From contig NZ_JAEFCA010000006.1 in the NCBI RefSeq assembly GCF_016405855.1, positions 62,001 to 126,000 of the forward strand: a DNA stretch of 64,000 nt, written 5' to 3'. Shown here piece by piece: positions 60,170 through 64,000 of the stretch; position 1 is the stretch's first letter; each line of letters begins with the position of its first letter. This stretch comes from Flavobacterium sp. IB48 (GTDB lineage Bacteria > Bacteroidota > Bacteroidia > Flavobacteriales > Flavobacteriaceae). The notes under the pieces were generated by a model, which saw only the letters and a program-made list of their open reading frames with translations, did no database searches and was not told where the DNA came from. The translations under genes were made by a program, and so were the position numbers.

Positions 60170-60227
60170 TTTTCTAAGCTTCTGAGGTGCTAAGTTGCTA
60201 AGGTTCTAAGTTTTTTTTATCCTTATT

Positions 60228-60354
60228 TGTCATTTCGACGAAGGAGACCCGAGCGATAGCGAACAGGCGAAGCAAATCTTCGCAAGCAACTCCGCAACGA
60301 AAATTCAATCTTTGTCGAGCTTCTCGTGAAGATTTCTCCTTCGTTGAAATGACA
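60228..60354. repeat. Interspersed repeat with inverted ends, copy 2 (127 bp)
   Basis: Starts TGTCATTTCGACGAAGGAGA and ends TCTCCTTCGTTGAAATGACA: 19 of 20 terminal bases are complementary. A 34-bp segment near 60247-60280 is absent from copy 1. The rest matches copy 1 at 46598-46693. Confidence 0.8.
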
Positions 60355-60405
60355 GAAAATGAGAGAAAAATCTTTTTTAATCATTTTAATCTGTGGCAAA
60401 AAATA

Positions 60406-60437
60406 AAACCCGATAAGTTTTAAAACTTATCGGGTTT
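60406..60437 (-). terminator. Palindromic terminator of alaS (repeat family)
   Basis: Perfect 32-bp palindrome, halves AAACCCGATAAGTTTT, followed on the minus strand by TATTTTTTGCC. Same family as 17491 and 21889. Confidence 0.85.
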
Positions 60438-60481
60438 ACTTTTTAAAAACTTAGCCTCTTAGAGGCTTAGTATCTTAGAAT

Positions 60482-63121
60482 CTACTTAACAAAATCTACA
60501 GCTTTATTAAGTGCTTCAGCAATTCCGTCAACATTTTTACCTCCTGCTGTTGCAAAGAAAGGCTGGCCTCCGCCACCACCTTGAATGTATTTCCCTAATT
60601 CGCGAACAACCTGTCCTGCGTTTAAGTTTTTGGCTGCTACAATTTCTTTAGAAATATAGCATGTTAACATTGGTTTTCCTTCGTGCGCTGTAGCCAAAAC
60701 AATAAATAAATTGTTATACGAACCACCTAACTCGTAAGCTAAATCTTTTGCTCCTTCTGGATTTAAATCTACCTGTTTTGCTAAAAATTGAACTCCGTTG
60801 ATTTCTTGTAATTCTTTAGCTAAATCAGCTTTCATATTTTTAGCTTTATCTTTCAATAGAGCTTCTAATTGTTTTTTCAATTGAGCATTTTCGTCTTGCA
60901 ATGCCTGAATCGCTTTTACAGGATCTGGAGCATTTTTAAGCACTTCTTTAATTTCTCCAAAAGAAATTGCTTGAGACTCAAAATACTCTTTTGCAGCTTC
61001 ACTTGTAATTGCTTCAATTCTTCTAATTCCTGCTGCAACAGCTCCTTCAGAAATAATTTTAAAGTGCCAGATGTCAGATGTGTTAGCAACGTGCGTTCCT
61101 CCACATAATTCAACAGAATCTCCGAATTTAATTGTACGAACTAAATCCCCATACTTCTCACCAAATAATGCAATTGCACCATCTTCAAGGGCTTGATCTT
61201 TTGGAATCGCTCTTTTTTCGATTAATGGCAAACTCTCACGAATCCTTGCATTTACAAAGTTTTCAACTTCTAATAATTCTTCATCTGTAACTTTAGCAAA
61301 ATGAGAAAAGTCAAAACGTAATGAAGCATTTCTTACCATCGAACCTTTTTGCTCTATATGAGTTCCTAAAATCTTACGCAAACCTTGGTGCAACAAGTGT
61401 GTAGCCGAGTGATTTGAAGAAGTTTTAGCTCTTTGAATTGCATCAACAACAGCATTAAAAGTTCCTGTAAGGTTCTCTGGCAATGATTTCGCCAAATGTA
61501 CCGTTTGGTTGTTTTCTTTTTTAGTGTCAATGATATAAATAATATCTCCGTTTTGCGCTTCTAAATATCCTTTATCTCCAGTTTGTCCTCCGCTTTCTCC
61601 GTAAAATGGAGTTGCATTAAAAACCAATTGGAAAATTTCTCCATCTTTTGCGCTCTCAACTCTACGATATTTTGTAATCTTAACTTGCTGCGCTAATCTA
61701 TCATAACCAACAAATTCCTGAACATCATCTTCAATAATTACATGCCAATCTCCAGCTGTTACTTTAGAAGCTGCACGAGATCTTTCTTTCTGTAATTGCA
61801 ATTGCTCTTTAAATCCTTCCTCGTCCAATTTCAATCCTTTTTCTGAAAGAATCAAAGCCGTTAAATCGATTGGAAAACCATATGTATCATACAATTCGAA
61901 AGCTTTTTTACCATCGATTGTATCACCAGTATTATTTAAAATTACAGCATCTAAAAGAATCAATCCTTGATCTAATGTTTTTAGGAAAGAGTTTTCTTCT
62001 TCACGAATTACATTCGAACAAAGTGCTTTTTGCGTTCTGATTTCTGGGAAAGAATCTCCCATTTGCTCGCTTAAAGTCTCAACCAATTTATAAATAAATG
62101 GCTCTTTAGTACCTAAGAAAGTAAATCCGTAACGAATAGCACGACGTAAAATTCTACGAATAACATATCCTGCCCCCGTGTTAGATGGCAACTGACCGTC
62201 AGCAATAGCAAAAGCTACCGCGCGAACGTGATCTGCTACTACGCGAATAGCAATATTCATTTTATTTTGTTCTTCACTAATGCCTATTACATCATTAGTT
62301 GTATATTTTGCACCTGTAATCGTTTCGATTTCTCTAATCAAAGGCATAAAAACATCAGTATCATAGTTTGATGTTTTTCCTTGTAAAGCCATACACAAAC
62401 GCTCAAATCCCATTCCGGTATCTACGTGTTGTGCTGGAAGTTTTTCTAGAGAACCATCTGCTTTACGGTTGAATTCCATGAATACGTTATTCCAGATTTC
62501 AACAACCTGAGCGTTATCTCCATTAACTTCTCCTTTTCCTGGTTTTAGCGCTTTTTCTTCTTCAGAACGTAAATCAACATGAATTTCAGAACAAGGTCCA
62601 CAAGGCCCCTGATCTCCCATTTCCCAGAAATTATCTTTTTTATTTCCTAAAACAATTCGATCTTCATCAATTAAAGTTTTCCAGATATCCCAAGCTTCTT
62701 GGTCAAAAGGAACATTATCTTCCTTACTTCCTTCAAAAACAGAAACGTAAAGATTTTCTTTTGGAATCTTATAAACCTCAGTCAATAATTCCCAAGCCCA
62801 GTTGATCGCTTCTTTTTTGAAGTAATCACCAAAAGACCAGTTTCCTAACATTTCAAACATTGTGTGGTGGTAAGTATCGATACCAACCTCCTCAAGGTCA
62901 TTATGTTTTCCTGAAACACGAAGACATTTTTGTGTATCGGCTATTCTTGGACTTTTTGGAGTTCCGTTCCCTAAGAAAAATTCTTTAAACTGGGCCATTC
63001 CCGAGTTATTGAACATTAAGGTTGGGTCGTCTTTAAGAACAATAGGAGCTGATGGAACAATAGTATGTCCTTTACTCTCAAAAAAATCTAAAAATTGTTT
63101 ACGTACGTCTTGTGATTTCAT
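60482..63121 (-). CDS. alaS: Alanyl-tRNA synthetase
   Basis: 879 residues, standard length. Catalytic class II domain at the N-terminus (VRKQFLDFFESKGHTIVPSA, FNNSGMAQFKEFF), followed by the editing domain with zinc-binding HSATH...  and CGGTHVANTSD (~570 and ~675), which removes mischarged serine and glycine. A coiled-coil region (NAQLKKQLEALLKDKAKNMK, ~735-760) and the C-Ala domain ending GGGGGQPFFATAGG complete the enzyme. It diverges from the M23 peptidase gene, a neighbourhood that I recall from other Flavobacterium genomes. Ends at a palindromic terminator. Confidence 0.97.
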   Translation of the reverse strand: MKSQDVRKQFLDFFESKGHTIVPSAPIVLKDDPTLMFNNSGMAQFKEFFLGNGTPKSPRIADTQKCLRVSGKHNDLEEVGIDTYHHTMFEMLGNWSFGDYFKKEAINWAWELLTEVYKIPKENLYVSVFEGSKEDNVPFDQEAWDIWKTLIDEDRIVLGNKKDNFWEMGDQGPCGPCSEIHVDLRSEEEKALKPGKGEVNGDNAQVVEIWNNVFMEFNRKADGSLEKLPAQHVDTGMGFERLCMALQGKTSNYDTDVFMPLIREIETITGAKYTTNDVIGISEEQNKMNIAIRVVADHVRAVAFAIADGQLPSNTGAGYVIRRILRRAIRYGFTFLGTKEPFIYKLVETLSEQMGDSFPEIRTQKALCSNVIREEENSFLKTLDQGLILLDAVILNNTGDTIDGKKAFELYDTYGFPIDLTALILSEKGLKLDEEGFKEQLQLQKERSRAASKVTAGDWHVIIEDDVQEFVGYDRLAQQVKITKYRRVESAKDGEIFQLVFNATPFYGESGGQTGDKGYLEAQNGDIIYIIDTKKENNQTVHLAKSLPENLTGTFNAVVDAIQRAKTSSNHSATHLLHQGLRKILGTHIEQKGSMVRNASLRFDFSHFAKVTDEELLEVENFVNARIRESLPLIEKRAIPKDQALEDGAIALFGEKYGDLVRTIKFGDSVELCGGTHVANTSDIWHFKIISEGAVAAGIRRIEAITSEAAKEYFESQAISFGEIKEVLKNAPDPVKAIQALQDENAQLKKQLEALLKDKAKNMKADLAKELQEINGVQFLAKQVDLNPEGAKDLAYELGGSYNNLFIVLATAHEGKPMLTCYISKEIVAAKNLNAGQVVRELGKYIQGGGGGQPFFATAGGKNVDGIAEALNKAVDFVK

Positions 63122-63400
63122 ATTTTAATTAGAAAATGTGTCTGTTTAATGTGTCAATTTGATAACGTGCTGATTACGTTTTATTTTCAATCAATAATGC
63201 GTTAATTTTTAAAAACGAAAAGTAAAAACTTACGTTTTACAACAATAAAATTGCTAATTTGCGCATTATATAATTTAAGTAATTCTCCCCAAATTATCAA
63301 ATTATTTTGTTCTTGTAAAAAAGCCCAAACAACTGAAACATTTTGTCAAATTGTTCGTCTAAGTTATTTTACAAGCTGCAAAAATAGCGTATTTTAAAAT

Positions 63401-64000
63401 ATGGCGAAAGTAAAATATTATTACGACTCAGAAAATCTGGCTTATACGAAAATAAAAACCAGAAAAAGAATAAAAATTGGTTACGCATTACTATTTTTAT
63501 TGGCATCAGCACTATTTGGATTTTTAGTTTTTGTACTTCTAATTAATACTCCTTATTTCGAAACCCCAAAAGATCGTTTACAAGCCCGAGAAATCGAAAA
63601 TTTAAAACTGCAATATGCTATTTTGAATAAAAAATTGGATGAAATTGATGAAGCCGCAGATGCATTAGAAGAACGTGACAATAATATTTACCGCGTCTAT
63701 TTTAATAAAGCTGAAATTCCAGATTCTATAAGAAAAGCTGGTTTTAAAAATTCTGACCGATATAAAATTCTTGAAGGATATAATAATTCGCAATTGGTTT
63801 TAAATACCACCAAAAGAATTGATAAACTTTCAAAGCAATTAGCAATTCAGTCCAAATCTCTAGATGAAATTTTAAAATTAGCTGGAGCTAAAGAAAATTT
63901 ATTATTGGCAATTCCTGCCATTCAGCCAGTACGAAATGAAAATTTAAAACGTGTCGCGTCAGGTTTTGGATACCGTATTGATCCTTTCACGAAAGTCAGA
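63401..64000 (+). CDS. M23-family peptidase, membrane-anchored (3' end cut by window)
   Basis: 200 residues visible from the ATG at 63401; open to the window end. A membrane helix (~27-50) follows a short basic region, then a coiled-coil stretch (~58-95, LQAREIENLKLQYAILNKKL) and the onset of the LytM/M23 fold (RVASGFGYRIDPFTKVR, the usual lead-in to the catalytic domain). The zinc ligands lie beyond the end. Such proteins trim cell-wall peptides or activate amidases. It diverges from alaS across 279 bp. Confidence 0.88.
   Translation, partial: MAKVKYYYDSENLAYTKIKTRKRIKIGYALLFLLASALFGFLVFVLLINTPYFETPKDRLQAREIENLKLQYAILNKKLDEIDEAADALEERDNNIYRVYFNKAEIPDSIRKAGFKNSDRYKILEGYNNSQLVLNTTKRIDKLSKQLAIQSKSLDEILKLAGAKENLLLAIPAIQPVRNENLKRVASGFGYRIDPFTKVR

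Larger units (their letters stand above)
60170..60481. other. 312-bp intergenic region built of repeats
   Basis: Holds a CTAAGTTGCTAAGGTTCTAAG stretch (60188-60210), the interspersed repeat copy 2 (60228-60354), a GTGGCAAAAAA end and the palindromic terminator (60406-60437), then a CTTAGCCTCTTAG-type stretch up to the alaS stop. No coding frame. Confidence 0.7.

Noticed and set aside
63313..63374. Inverted TTGTAAAA/TTTTACAA before the M23 gene as an operator
   Set aside because: Only 8 AT-rich bases, 46 bp apart; expected by chance at this composition.

Overview
The window looks like a chromosomal segment of a Flavobacterium-type bacterium (Bacteroidota, Flavobacteriaceae). DNA is AT-rich and ribosome-binding sites are weak. 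Several genes have the Bacteroidota -7 promoter motif TAnnTTTG. Many envelope proteins are lipoproteins, one secreted enzyme ends in a type IX secretion-type tail, and repeats known from this group fill the intergenic gaps. No tRNA, rRNA, CRISPR array, transposase or phage gene was seen. About 50 protein genes are supported; the first (acyl-CoA dehydrogenase) and the last (M23 peptidase) are cut by the window ends.

Layout. 1-13456: housekeeping and envelope genes, including an amino acid permease, a PspC protein, DUF2851, a DEDDh exonuclease, a cysteine-synthase/CBS fusion, a putative porin, rnhB, lipB and two related lipoproteins. 13736-17480: lysS, then a short, very AT-rich accessory pair made of an AAA/ABC-type ATPase and a small PD-(D/E)XK-like nuclease overlapping by 4 bp, with a possible 52-residue acidic protein behind it. 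17829-21864: a membrane-anchored trypsin-like protease and a VIT/DUF2135 protein. 21928-29794: a minus-strand nitrate-reduction operon (narK, membrane subunit, molybdopterin oxidoreductase, 4Fe-4S protein, Tat-type Rieske protein, small membrane protein) that runs on into D-lactate dehydrogenase and a lipoprotein. 30119-36339: Spy/CpxP-like periplasmic proteins, hemL, a GH73-LysM lipoprotein, PLP and dehydrogenase enzymes. 36792-46561: amino acid metabolism (hutU, ilvA, an aromatic amino acid hydroxylase) with a GH30 glycosidase and a group III truncated globin. 46741-56141: DUF4230, the TamA-like lipoprotein with TamB, and a GSCFA protein. 56236-64000: two paralogous lipoproteins, an ABC exporter, alaS and the start of an M23 peptidase.

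Two observations stand out. Upstream of ilvA (39341-39499) lies what reads as a complete transcription attenuator: a TACATTTG promoter element, a 19-residue leader peptide with 8 isoleucines, an antiterminator and a perfect terminator hairpin. It would couple threonine deaminase expression to Ile-tRNA charging. The second is the ATPase/nuclease pair at 15525-17329, which has the form of an anti-phage or nucleic-acid-restriction module that I cannot match to a named system. The intergenic DNA also carries several repeat families: a 96-127 bp element with inverted ends and a compensatory base change, 32-bp palindromic terminators, CTCCAGAGGAGCG elements and GCCAC...GTGGC elements. All functions are read from sequence alone; no database search was run.
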